Shown in pieces: positions 1 through 8,200 of a stretch of DNA of 10,438 nt. Source of the stretch: Oribacterium sp. UBA6992 (GTDB lineage: Bacteria; Bacillota; Clostridia; Lachnospirales; Lachnospiraceae); assembly GCA_002449915.1 (NCBI GenBank), contig DJXY01000212.1, positions 1-10,438 on the forward strand, read 5' to 3'. Positions within the stretch are counted from its first letter, which is position 1. Every line of letters begins with the position of its first letter. A program made the translations under genes and the position numbers. The notes beneath the pieces were generated by a model. That model was not told the DNA's origin. It saw only the letters and a program-made list of their open reading frames with translations, and did no database searches.

Positions 1-787
1 GAAACGTATCGGTAACCTCCGTTCCACCGGTTCCTGCCGGTACCGCGGTACCAATGGCAAATCGCCGGATGCCGAGGATCAGCGCTAAAAGAAGGATGGG
101 GAACAGCCAGTCAAAGCTTCTGATCCGTACAATCCCCGCAAGACTTCCCCTGCGCCGTGACTTTCCCCTGCCGCTCGTGACATGGATACGAAATCTCACA
201 AAAAGAAGCGCAATATAAAAGAGCGGCATCAGCGACAGGTAACGTTCATGCGAGAACACCAGAAGGAAATACACAATACCCGCTATATAGAAATAGATCT
301 TGGAGCCGAGATTCAGAAAATCATACAGAAGCCAGAGGATCACCACCGCCATAAAGAGTGACATCGTCTCCAGCAGTCCCAATGCCTGCGCAATCTGGTA
401 ATACGCAAAATGCGAAATCAGATACATGTATCCTGCCAGCATGGAAAAGATACTGTTATGACTTAATCTACGCGCAAAAAGATAAATGGTAAAAGCGACT
501 CCAATATTCAGTATAATATTAATCGGTACAAAGAGCCTGACGTTATTCCGTACGATCATCATCTCAAGATACGTAAGCGTCCAGTAGACCGGACGAAATC
601 TGGTAGAGGTTCCGATCGGGAATGCAAACTCCCGGAAAGACTGCTCTCCGTAGCAGGACCACATATAGAGGTCATCCATATACAGTCCCTCGATCTTTAT
701 GTACCGGTTTACGTAAAATCCAACCAGGCTGAATAGGATCAGCGCAAGTATCGCCGCAAAAATCCTTGTTTTTCCTGTTTCTCTCAT
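1..787 (-). CDS. GT-C-like membrane glycosyltransferase candidate, 3' part cut by the window edge
   Basis: An open frame of 262 codons runs from the ATG at 787 to the left edge without a stop, so the C-terminus is missing. It follows the previous stop by 17 bases and has a GAGGGAG ribosome-binding site, so it belongs to the same operon. One hydrophobic helix at about 9-26 leads into a loop with YMDDLYMW (36-43; D38, D39) and RFRPVYW (63-69). Further helices lie at about 84-103, 112-131, 141-156, 163-179, 185-198 and 228-241, with a basic cytoplasmic-type loop at 199-222. The acidic pair after the first helix, the FRPxYW motif and a later HER (180-182) at a helix end fit the GT-C pattern of polyprenyl-phosphate-sugar-dependent transferases. 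It shows no obvious similarity to the preceding membrane protein beyond that pattern. Substrate is unknown. Confidence 0.8.
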   Translation of the reverse strand, partial: MRETGKTRIFAAILALILFSLVGFYVNRYIKIEGLYMDDLYMWSCYGEQSFREFAFPIGTSTRFRPVYWTLTYLEMMIVRNNVRLFVPINIILNIGVAFTIYLFARRLSHNSIFSMLAGYMYLISHFAYYQIAQALGLLETMSLFMAVVILWLLYDFLNLGSKIYFYIAGIVYFLLVFSHERYLSLMPLFYIALLFVRFRIHVTSGRGKSRRRGSLAGIVRIRSFDWLFPILLLALILGIRRFAIGTAVPAGTGGTEVTDTF

Positions 788-791
788 GAGT

Positions 792-798
792 CTCCCTC
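792..798 (-). promoter_or_regulatory. Ribosome-binding site GAGGGAG for the truncated membrane protein gene
   Basis: GAGGGAG lies four bases before the ATG at 787, in the 17-base spacer after the stop of the preceding gene. It fixes the start of the gene that leaves the window. Confidence 0.7.
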
Positions 799-804
799 GT
801 TACC

Positions 805-3006
805 TTACCTTGCAAAATATGCCGCAGTCCGGAATATGCCCAGAAGCTCTGCCGTACGCGCCGGATCTGCCGGCGGCGGTGTCGTTTCCTCCCAGATATA
901 GCGAAGCCGCGCCTTATCCACCGAGAGCAGAAGATAACAATCCTCCTCCGGTCCGATGCCGTGAAGCTCCGGCTCCTGACTGGCACGCTCTGTCATAATG
1001 TCGGAAATCATACCCTCACGGATCAGTGTCTCCACCATTTCCCGCGCCCGGGTTTCCTCCGGCTGTTCCAGAAAGCCCCGCTCAACGTACAGATAATCCG
1101 TATCCGCCCAGGTTAAAAACCATTCAAAAAACATCGGCTTGTCATAGAGCCCCGGACTGCCTCCGGAGCCTTCCACATCCGCAATGCTCTCAACATTACA
1201 CGGGATTTCATAGCAATCCGGCGTCTCTGCAAAGGCGATCACCCGGTTTGCAGGGTCCGCCGCCATATGAGACCATACGCCGTAGGATCCGCGGAGCCTC
1301 TGCGCTTCTGCAATTTCCGCAAGATTATCATAATACCCCTTGTTTACAAAATCGATGGGTGTAAAGCCTACCGCTCCAGCCCAGCTTGTAATGATGGTTG
1401 TTGCGAATGCAGCTGCCCAGAGTATCCCCGCTCCTAATATTTTAACTCTACCCGGATGTAGATCAGGCCCTTCCTCCAGTAGCGAAAAGGCGGTGATTAC
1501 AAGCATCACATCCCAGAAGATATAATAATTGCCATCCACCTGCCAGAGAAAATAAAACGTGAGAAGGGAAAGTCCCGTAAGCACCATAAGGAGCATCGCA
1601 GACATCCTCTGCTCCCGGCTACCCCTGAAAAGCAGATTCCATTTCCGGAGCACGGCATATAAGAGTACAGGAACCATGACTCCGCCCCACGCGATCATGA
1701 CATGCGCCATGTCATCTCCGACCGGACAAAATAAAAACAAAAAAAGCCGCCGCGCTAAGGAAAGCATTGCCTGCCCGAAGCTGACCGAAGCTCCGTAATC
1801 CACATGTGCGTCAAAATTAAAGGGCCACTTTACCCGGAAACCAAGTGTCTGAAATAAAGCGGTAAAGGTCGTTGAATAAGGCACTCCAGTAATCACCAGC
1901 GTCCGAAGTGTAATGATGCCGGTAAAAAGGATGGAAAATATCAGTGCAGGCAGTGCGGAAAGCCATACTCCGGAGGTAAAAATGCATGATTCCTGCATCC
2001 GTATACCAGGCATCTGCGGTTCCCGCGGCGACACATTCCGTCCTGCTTTACGGTGTGCATCCCAAAGTGACATTCCCATAAGGGTCATCCATGCGGCTGT
2101 AGTAAACACCACTGCCGTAGGCTTCATCGACAGACTCAGGATGGCGGCTGCGGCAGCCTTGCCCGGCTCTCTTGTAAGGAAAAACCAGAACATGATAAGT
2201 TGAAGAAGCAGCGTGATAAGATCCGTCTTGGCGGTAATGGACATATTGGTGAGACTTGTCATCATGGACAGGACCAGCACGGCTGCAACACCATTGCGCA
2301 CCCGTCCCGTCATCCGGTAGAGGATCAAAAACACAAGCGCCATCACGGAGAGCAACGTCCAGAACTGAAACATCAGAAGCAGCGCAAAGCTATGAAAGCT
2401 GCTGAGTGGTGCCGTCAAAACCTCCAGTCCTTTAGGATAGGTATAGACCGCATTGATCTGACCCAATGCATCAAAGAAACTTCCGTTAAAAAGCACATAA
2501 TCCGAACGAAGTCCATATCGGAGGGAATCATAATCCACAGCGATGTTCATACGGTTCAGCTGGAGCAAAAGAAACGGAAGTGCAAGAAGCAGGGGACGGT
2601 ATTCCCGGGGATCTCCCGGCAGCTGCGGCTTCCGGAGATCTCTCCTGCTTCGGATTACACCAAAGATAAAGAGAAATACTATAGCAACAAATAGGAACCA
2701 AAGTCCTGAAAAAACGACCGGAAGCAGCATGCGGTGGAGATAAATCTCTATGACAATTACAATTGCTGTCGCAAGTATTTGACGTTTCCCTGTATTAAAA
2801 AGCGGAAGCCTTCCGATCCCCAGGAGGAGCAATGAAACAAGCAGCATTTCCATAAGTGCAGCCCGGTTTACAGGCTCCAGCTGCCTTTCCAGGTTTCCGG
2901 AAGCTGCATAGAAGATCAGAAAGCAAAGCACAGTGATCCCTGTGATGATCGGAAATCCGGTACATTTACGATTGGCAGGTTTTAGGTTCAGTGTCATATG
3001 CTGCAT
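805..3006 (-). CDS. Large polytopic membrane protein, GT-C-type glycosyltransferase candidate
   Basis: The 733 residues make a membrane protein with about 11-13 hydrophobic segments between residues 18 and 550, then a soluble region at about 551-733. Segments are clear at about 18-36, 52-64, 77-118, 139-149, 207-231, 237-250, 262-277, 284-315, 347-373, 438-455, 479-498 and 524-546. A loop after the early helices holds an acidic motif VDYDSLRYGLRSDY (157-170; D158, D160), placed like the catalytic acidic motif of GT-C enzymes. NMSITAKTDL (254-263) and SLSMKPTA (291-298) add charged residues at membrane borders, as seen in that superfamily. GT-C enzymes use polyprenyl-phosphate sugars outside the membrane; this role is inferred. 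The C-terminal domain has no motif I recognise and is probably extracytoplasmic. The start at 3006 has an AGGAAGG close by; an ATG three codons later (2997) is a weaker alternative. The 5' end overlaps the GT2 gene by 41 bases. Confidence 0.75.
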   Translation of the reverse strand: MQHMTLNLKPANRKCTGFPIITGITVLCFLIFYAASGNLERQLEPVNRAALMEMLLVSLLLLGIGRLPLFNTGKRQILATAIVIVIEIYLHRMLLPVVFSGLWFLFVAIVFLFIFGVIRSRRDLRKPQLPGDPREYRPLLLALPFLLLQLNRMNIAVDYDSLRYGLRSDYVLFNGSFFDALGQINAVYTYPKGLEVLTAPLSSFHSFALLLMFQFWTLLSVMALVFLILYRMTGRVRNGVAAVLVLSMMTSLTNMSITAKTDLITLLLQLIMFWFFLTREPGKAAAAAILSLSMKPTAVVFTTAAWMTLMGMSLWDAHRKAGRNVSPREPQMPGIRMQESCIFTSGVWLSALPALIFSILFTGIITLRTLVITGVPYSTTFTALFQTLGFRVKWPFNFDAHVDYGASVSFGQAMLSLARRLFLFLFCPVGDDMAHVMIAWGGVMVPVLLYAVLRKWNLLFRGSREQRMSAMLLMVLTGLSLLTFYFLWQVDGNYYIFWDVMLVITAFSLLEEGPDLHPGRVKILGAGILWAAAFATTIITSWAGAVGFTPIDFVNKGYYDNLAEIAEAQRLRGSYGVWSHMAADPANRVIAFAETPDCYEIPCNVESIADVEGSGGSPGLYDKPMFFEWFLTWADTDYLYVERGFLEQPEETRAREMVETLIREGMISDIMTERASQEPELHGIGPEEDCYLLLSVDKARLRYIWEETTPPPADPARTAELLGIFRTAAYFAR

Positions 3007-3823
3007 ATGCCTTCCTGTAAAAATGCATGAGGATCCTGCTTAAGCACCTCCCATGCAGTTTCTCGAACATCTCCGTTTCTTCCTTCTCCCTGTTATGGTT
3101 CTCGATCTGCGCTGCCGTTTCCGCTCCGCTATGCACCCGGTAAGCCATTAAGGGCTTCTCAATGCAGATAAAACGTCCCGGAAGTCTGGCAAGACGGATC
3201 AGTGTATCCCAGTCAATGACAAATTTATAGTCATTTTGGAACAAGGGAAATCCGCAAAGCCGGGTCTGATAGGTGCAGGTCGGACAGCCGATACCGTTGC
3301 CATAGCGGAGCGCGCTAAGCTTTACAAAGCTTCTGTCCGCATGTGCATGGTCCCGGAGCAGGATCCTTAGATATCGTTTAACCTGCTCTGACTTCCCTTC
3401 TATGGTATTTCCCGCAGCATCTATGGTGTCATATCGGCAGCAGAAAACCGACATATCCGGATATTGTGAAAAGGCATAGAGCAGTGCCTTGGTATAATCC
3501 GGAAAATAGAGATCATCCTGATGCGCAATCGTTACAAGCGGTGCAAGCTTTGCTCCCTGCTCATAGGCAAAGTTCCAATCCTCCTTCAGTCCGTGCGCTC
3601 CATGCCTTACATAGACAGGAATCCGGTATTTCGCGGATAATGATGTAATATAGGCATTCGGCGTAGACGTGCACAGGATAATCCGGCTCGGAACGCTCTG
3701 CTTAGTAAGACTATGGAGAAGCTTATCAAGATACGGCGACTCCCCATAGGCTGCCACGGCAAAGACATGCTTATAGTGCTTCTGTCCCGGTTTCACCTTA
3801 TGCTCTGCTGCCTTATAATCCAT
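2966..3823 (-). CDS. GT2-family glycosyltransferase
   Basis: This 285-residue inverting glycosyltransferase of the GT-A fold probably adds one sugar to the growing glycan on the cytoplasmic face. The fold starts at about residue 19 with HVFAVAAYGESPYLDKLL, the usual first strand and helix of GT2 enzymes. The metal/nucleotide-sugar site is IAHQDDLYFPDY (99-110, D103 and D104). A DWDTLIRLARLPGRF segment follows at about 204-218, then KPLMAYRVHSGAET, a pattern common at the end of the catalytic domain of bacterial GT2 proteins. The C-terminal about 45 residues are charged and helical. No transmembrane segment is evident. The start is decided by a perfect AGGAGG seven bases upstream, although it places the first 31 bases inside gmhB. 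The 3' end overlaps the next gene by 41 bases. Donor and acceptor are unknown; adjacency to hddC and gmhB makes a heptosyltransferase possible but unproven. Confidence 0.88.
   Translation of the reverse strand: MDYKAAEHKVKPGQKHYKHVFAVAAYGESPYLDKLLHSLTKQSVPSRIILCTSTPNAYITSLSAKYRIPVYVRHGAHGLKEDWNFAYEQGAKLAPLVTIAHQDDLYFPDYTKALLYAFSQYPDMSVFCCRYDTIDAAGNTIEGKSEQVKRYLRILLRDHAHADRSFVKLSALRYGNGIGCPTCTYQTRLCGFPLFQNDYKFVIDWDTLIRLARLPGRFICIEKPLMAYRVHSGAETAAQIENHNREKEETEMFEKLHGRCLSRILMHFYRKAYAAYDTEPKTCQS
3010..3016 (-). promoter_or_regulatory. Ribosome-binding site AGGAAGG for the 733-residue membrane protein
   Basis: AGGAAGG lies three bases before the ATG at 3006 and twelve before the second ATG at 2997. 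Using its first AGGA as the core gives a normal spacing to 3006, which is therefore preferred. Confidence 0.55.
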
Positions 3824-4509
3824 TTTGCTGCCTCCTTAAGCGTATCCGCATAATAATCATAGCTTCCTGCCGCAGCTGCTCTCTGCTCTTTTTCCCCATA
3901 TCCGGTGCCCACCAGGATGCTGCGCACTCCGAAACGACGTCCGGCAAGGATATCTCCCAGCTTATCCCCGATCATAAAGCAGTTTGTAAAATCCGGTCCC
4001 TCGGGGCTTCTGTTCCACTCGGAAAGTGCCTTCTGCTCCGCTTCGGAAAGTATGCATCGGCTCTGATAAAGCATATCTCCGGATGGGATCCTGCAGGACA
4101 TAAGATCGGCCTCCGCCTGCAGTAAAAGTCCGGTTTCCGGCTTCCGGCAGTGACAGTGCAGCTTATATTTCCCGATTCCATGCTCCGGATGATGCGGGCA
4201 GTAATATACGGCATTCAGTCCGGCGCCCGCGCGTTTCAGCTCCGTGTCCAGCACAAGATTCAGCCTTATGCAGTCCTCCTCCGTATAATATCCCCGGGCG
4301 ATCCCAGCCTGATTGGTAATCAGGATGAGCAGGTACCCTGCCTTCTTCAGCTCCCGGAGCGCTTCCGGCACTCCCGGCAGGATCACGAGATCCTCCGGCT
4401 TATAGAGGTAATTCACCTCCTCATTGATCGTTCCGTCCCGGTCAAGAAACACGATCTTGGGCTGCCATCCGGATTTCGGATTCGGATCCAGCGGATGCTC
4501 CTTGGTCAT
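3793..4509 (-). CDS. gmhB: HAD-family D-glycero-D-manno-heptose 1,7-bisphosphate 7-phosphatase
   Basis: This is a soluble HAD phosphatase that removes the 7-phosphate of heptose 1,7-bisphosphate, the step before nucleotidyl transfer. Of 238 residues, the first about 16 are a polar extension. Then come the catalytic FLDRDGTIN (21-29; nucleophile D23, acid/base D25), TNQAGIARG (65-73, HAD motif II), a Cys/His zinc site CPHHPEH with C104 and later CHC with C119 and C121, CRKP (121-124; K123, HAD motif III) and IGDKLGD (180-186; D182 and D186). The zinc loop identifies the GmhB/histidinol-phosphatase subgroup, and the genetic context picks GmhB. It is longer than E. coli GmhB (191 aa) because of an insert of about 35 residues at 139-177, just before motif IV. 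An upstream in-frame ATG at 4638 would read through the end of hddC and was rejected: the ATG at 4509 forms an ATGA overlap and has a strong ribosome-binding site. Confidence 0.9.
   Translation of the reverse strand: MTKEHPLDPNPKSGWQPKIVFLDRDGTINEEVNYLYKPEDLVILPGVPEALRELKKAGYLLILITNQAGIARGYYTEEDCIRLNLVLDTELKRAGAGLNAVYYCPHHPEHGIGKYKLHCHCRKPETGLLLQAEADLMSCRIPSGDMLYQSRCILSEAEQKALSEWNRSPEGPDFTNCFMIGDKLGDILAGRRFGVRSILVGTGYGEKEQRAAAAGSYDYYADTLKEAAKWIIRQQSIR
3831..3836 (-). promoter_or_regulatory. Consensus ribosome-binding site AGGAGG for the GT2 gene
   Basis: The minus strand reads AGGAGG seven bases before the ATG at 3823. It lies inside the last codons of gmhB and decides the overlapping start of the GT2 gene. 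Confidence 0.85.
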
Positions 4510-5222
4510 GAAATGTCCTCTCCTACTCTGCCGGCTGCCACATCCTCCCGGAATCTGCGATAGCTCTCCGGGACACCGATATCGATGAAATATGCATCGG
4601 ATAACTCGGTCGCAATCCGGACACCCTGTGAGAGCCACTGCGGGATCCAGTCATGTTCAAGGCTTGCCTTCCCCTCCGGCATGGTTTCAAGCAGCTCTCT
4701 CCGGATAAGGTAAATGCCGCCGTTAATCTCTCCCGGACGGGCAGCATCGCTTTTTTCATTCCAGGAACAAAGCAGCTGCCTCTCTGATTTCACTTCACCG
4801 TAGCGGGAGATATCCGGTACCTCCCGTGTAAACAGCGCCATGGAAGCATGCGCATGATCCATACAGCGCTCAAGTCTTGTGAAGTCGATTTTATAATAGG
4901 TATCCGCATTTAATACATATGCCCGGTCACCTCTCAGCTTCGGAAGCGCATGCCGGATCGCACCTCCGGTTCCAAGCGGTTCCTCCTCATATGAGTACGA
5001 TGCCCGGAAACCAAAACGGCTGCCGTCACCAAAATAGTCCTCAACCATTTGACCTTTATAGCCGACGGCAAACACAATATCTCTGATCCCCTGCTGCACC
5101 AGCTGATCCGTCACATATTCCATAAATGCCTTGCCGCCGATATCCGCAAGCGGCTTGGGGCGGTCCGATACCACAGAACGGAGTCTCGTCCCGAGACCTC
5201 CGCAGAGAAGTACTGCTTCCAT
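4506..5222 (-). CDS. hddC: Sugar-1-phosphate nucleotidyltransferase, probably D-glycero-alpha-D-manno-heptose 1-phosphate guanylyltransferase
   Basis: The protein transfers a nucleotidyl group from an NTP to a sugar 1-phosphate, giving the activated donor. The 238 residues form one complete Rossmann-like nucleotidyltransferase domain: the nucleotide-binding loop LLCGGLGTRLR at 5-15 with RPKPL at 21-25, EPLGTGGAIRHAL at 81-93, the metal-binding aspartate in LNAD (D107), NGGIYL at 167-172 and FIDIGVPESY at 212-221. There is no C-terminal left-handed beta-helix, so it is not a GlmU-type or long bacterial G1P enzyme. HddC is favoured over mannose-1-phosphate guanylyltransferase or a cytidylyltransferase because the next gene is GmhB-like and overlaps it by 4 bases. 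The nucleotide (GTP rather than CTP or ATP) is inferred from family and not shown by a motif I can point to. The start lies 18 bases after the preceding stop and has a good ribosome-binding site. Confidence 0.88.
   Translation of the reverse strand: MEAVLLCGGLGTRLRSVVSDRPKPLADIGGKAFMEYVTDQLVQQGIRDIVFAVGYKGQMVEDYFGDGSRFGFRASYSYEEEPLGTGGAIRHALPKLRGDRAYVLNADTYYKIDFTRLERCMDHAHASMALFTREVPDISRYGEVKSERQLLCSWNEKSDAARPGEINGGIYLIRRELLETMPEGKASLEHDWIPQWLSQGVRIATELSDAYFIDIGVPESYRRFREDVAAGRVGEDIS
4516..4523 (-). promoter_or_regulatory. Ribosome-binding site GGAGAGGA for gmhB
   Basis: GGAGAGGA lies six bases before the ATG at 4509, inside the 3' end of hddC. It supports this ATG over the longer frame that opens at 4638. 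Confidence 0.75.
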
Positions 5223-5226
5223 ACAC

Positions 5227-5233
5227 TCTCCCT
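5227..5233 (-). promoter_or_regulatory. Ribosome-binding site AGGGAGA for hddC
   Basis: AGGGAGA lies four bases before the ATG at 5222, within the 18-base gap that follows the large glycosyltransferase gene. This independent site suits a gene that is not overlapped by its upstream neighbour. Confidence 0.7.
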
Positions 5234-5240
5234 TATTCTA

Positions 5241-8200
5241 TTACTTATGATTAAGATCGGTCTCAAAGTCCTCCCGGATACGGCTCCAGGCGCCTTCCAC
5301 AGAAAAATGATCCGATACAAACTGCTGTGCTCTCTGAGAAAGTCTGCCAAGCTCCGGTACATCGTGATACAGGGAAATCACTTCCTCTGCAAAGGCATGC
5401 TCGTCATCCCGGATCATAAGCGCCTGTTCCACGCCCGGGATTCCCTCTGCTCCGCAGCTGGTAGTCACAATGGCTGCACCCTCATGCAGCGCCTCCACGA
5501 CCTTGCCCTTGACACCGGCACCATAGCGGAGCGGCACAACGACAATCCTGCTTTCCTGATAGAGCTCCTCCAGCCGCTCATCGGAGACAAAGCCCAGCAC
5601 CTCGATCCCTTCCCGCTCATTCAGCTTAAGGACTTCATCATCCGGATGTGAGCCTGCCACCCGGAACTTTACTCCGGGAATCGCTGCCTGAATCTCCGGC
5701 AGGATATGATCCGCAAACCAGAGGAGACCATCCTTGTTTGGCGGATGCGCAAATCCTCCGACAAACAGCAGTCCCTCTCGTTTTGCATAATCACCGGAAA
5801 CCCTGGCGGGATCCTTAAACACATACGCGGTAATCGCCTTTGCCAGGATGGACGGATCAATCTCATGGATTGCATCCACTTCCACCTGAGACGGATAGTA
5901 GCTGATATCCGCTTTTTTCATTACCGAGAGCTCCAGACTCCGCCAGTATTCACTGTCCTCGAGGATTGCCTCATCATGCGTGATTTCATACTCTCGTCTC
6001 TCTCGCAGGAAGTGCAGGTCATGTCCGTAAAAGATGCATTTCCAGCCGGTATGCTCCCGGATATAATCGATATATTTGGTTGCAATATGCGGACGCTCCA
6101 AAAAGGCAATGTTGATCATATCCTTATTGGTATCGATCCAGTTCCAGATATTTGCCTGCATGGTTTTACCATACAGCACCTCGATCCCCATCTGCTCAAG
6201 CACAGAAGTATATGGTTCCTCATGCAGGAAATTATCTCCCAGGAACTTCACCTTATAACCCATATGCACAAACATCTGAAGGTACTGATAGGTTGTCTTG
6301 GATCCGGCGTCCTTATCCCAGGTCGGCACATAATGGTCCACAACCAGGATATACCGGCTGTTCTGTCCTCTCTCTCTTGCCTTAAACGGATTTGGACTTC
6401 CGGTGTTTACCGACTGCTCCGCCAGCTCCTTTTTCCACTTCTCCCGGAACTTCTCCTGATTCACAAGCTGATAGCGCTTAAGACCAGTTCCCTGAACATC
6501 CGTGCCATTGGAAATGCCTTCATAGTGAATGACTACCGATTTCGGCTGATACACTACCCGTTTTCCATGTCTCCGCACTTCAAACGCAAGATCGGAATCC
6601 TCACAGTATGCCGGAGCAAAAAGCTCATCAAAGCCTCCGATTTCCCTCCATAGCTCCGCACGGATCATGATGGCAGCACCGGATATATAATCCACATCCT
6701 TGACATAGTTATACTCCGGCTCCTCCGGATCCTGGAGACGTCCATAGTTCCAGCCGGAAGCATCGGACCAGATGATTCCGCCCGCTTCCTGGAGCCGGCC
6801 GTCCGGATACACCAGCTTGGAGCCAACCATACCGATGCTTTGATCGCTCTCAATGAGGTCCACAAGACTGGAAAGCCAGCCCTCCTTCACCTCGGTATCA
6901 TTATTTAAAAAGAAGATATATCTGCCTCTTGCCCTGGCTGCCGCCTGATTACAGTTCCGGAGGAAGCCCATGTTTTCCGTATTCCGGGCAATCACAAGAT
7001 TTTCCGAGAACTCGGCAAGGTCCTTCGTCGCATCCTGCGAAACATCGTCGGCAATAATGACTTCATACGGGGTTTTCTTAAAATCCGTATGCCGTAAAAT
7101 CGAGAGCAGACACTGATACGTATAATTGATCTGGTTATAGCAGGGGATTACAATGCTGACAAGCGGCGCATCCGTCCTCTCAAAGCAGAGCTTTCCACCC
7201 TCCAGATACTGTGCACCGATGCGGAAATCTCCCTTTATGAGATTTCTACCGCGATCCGAAAAGTACATCGGAATTGTATGGATCGGATGACGAATCGTCT
7301 TACCGGCATAGTCCATAATCTTCCGTTTCCTGGAGCCATAAGGGAAATGCTTGTCATACACCGCTTCCAGCGCTTCTCTCTTTTTTGATGACCAGCTCTG
7401 ATGCTTCTTATAATACTCCCGCTCCTGCATGAGCGTATTGATATCCCGCTCATGAATGGCAATCACCTTCTCGAGATTGCCGACGTGCACGTTGGTAAGG
7501 CGGCTTACCTCCCGTTCCTTCCGAAGCGCAATATCCCGCTCCTTAACCTGCCGCGCAAGCTCCTGTATGGTGGCCTCCTGCTCTGTGATCTCATCCTTCT
7601 GCCGTAGGAAATTTTTAAGCGTCACTCTTCCAGACTGATATGCCCAGAGATTGGACTCCTCCCCATCTCCATGCACCCGCTTCTGAAACTCAGCCTCTGC
7701 CTTGTCATACCTTTCCAGATCCTCTGCTGTAAATCCAAACAGCCTTAAGAAGGATGCAAGCTCTGTGTAAGCCATTGCATCCTTATACTCCAGGTACCAA
7801 TATTTCAGCATACGGAATTCAAGAAATTTAACTTCTGTATCTTCCGGCAGTACCCATTCACAATCAATGAGCGTAGGGACAGCTCCATCCATCAGGACAT
7901 TCTGAAACAATCCGTCGAGATTGGCAGGATTCTGTACGCCACTGTCTTTCCCAATGATTTGACGCATCACTGCCCGGATTTCCTCCACAGGTGCGGTACC
8001 ATCCTTGATCTTGTCCCCAAGCTCCTCTGCGACACTCTTACCCGACACAAAGGGATAGATCACATAGGAGGTCTCCCCCTCCTTTTCTGCCTTCCGCTCC
8101 ACCTCGGCTTTAAGCACCTGAAGCCCGGGGTTTCCAGTCCGGACAAGCTCTGCATTATGAATCAGCGACTCGACATGTGTATTGGCTTCCGGTGTGATGC

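Noticed and set aside
34..60. Palindrome GGTACCGCGGTACC near the left edge, considered as an operator or recombination site
   Set aside because: It lies inside the open frame of the truncated membrane protein, is short, and occurs once. It is more simply explained by coding sequence.
672..986. Minus-strand open frame of 104 codons across the junction of the two membrane-protein genes
   Set aside because: Its product is strongly basic and unlike any domain. The two flanking frames encode clear hydrophobic proteins with proper start and stop signals.
1728..1748. A/T homopolymer tract inside the membrane-protein gene, considered as a phase-variation or frameshift site
   Set aside because: The minus-strand frame reads smoothly through it as a hydrophobic helix (RRLFLFLFCPVG). 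A run of seven T is too short to argue for switching without comparison data.
4510..4638. Upstream extension of gmhB by 43 codons
   Set aside because: These codons are the hddC 3' end read in another frame, with many Cys and Arg and no similarity to GmhB. The ATG at 4509 has the ATGA overlap and a good ribosome-binding site.
5049..5651. Plus-strand open frame of 200 codons
   Set aside because: It spans the junction of hddC and the large glycosyltransferase in antisense. Both minus-strand genes are fully supported by motifs and ribosome-binding sites.
5706..6653. Plus-strand open frame of 315 codons
   Set aside because: It lies wholly antisense to the GT2 and GT-B modules of the large glycosyltransferase, whose motifs are intact on the minus strand. 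Its translation shows no family motif and it has no operon context.
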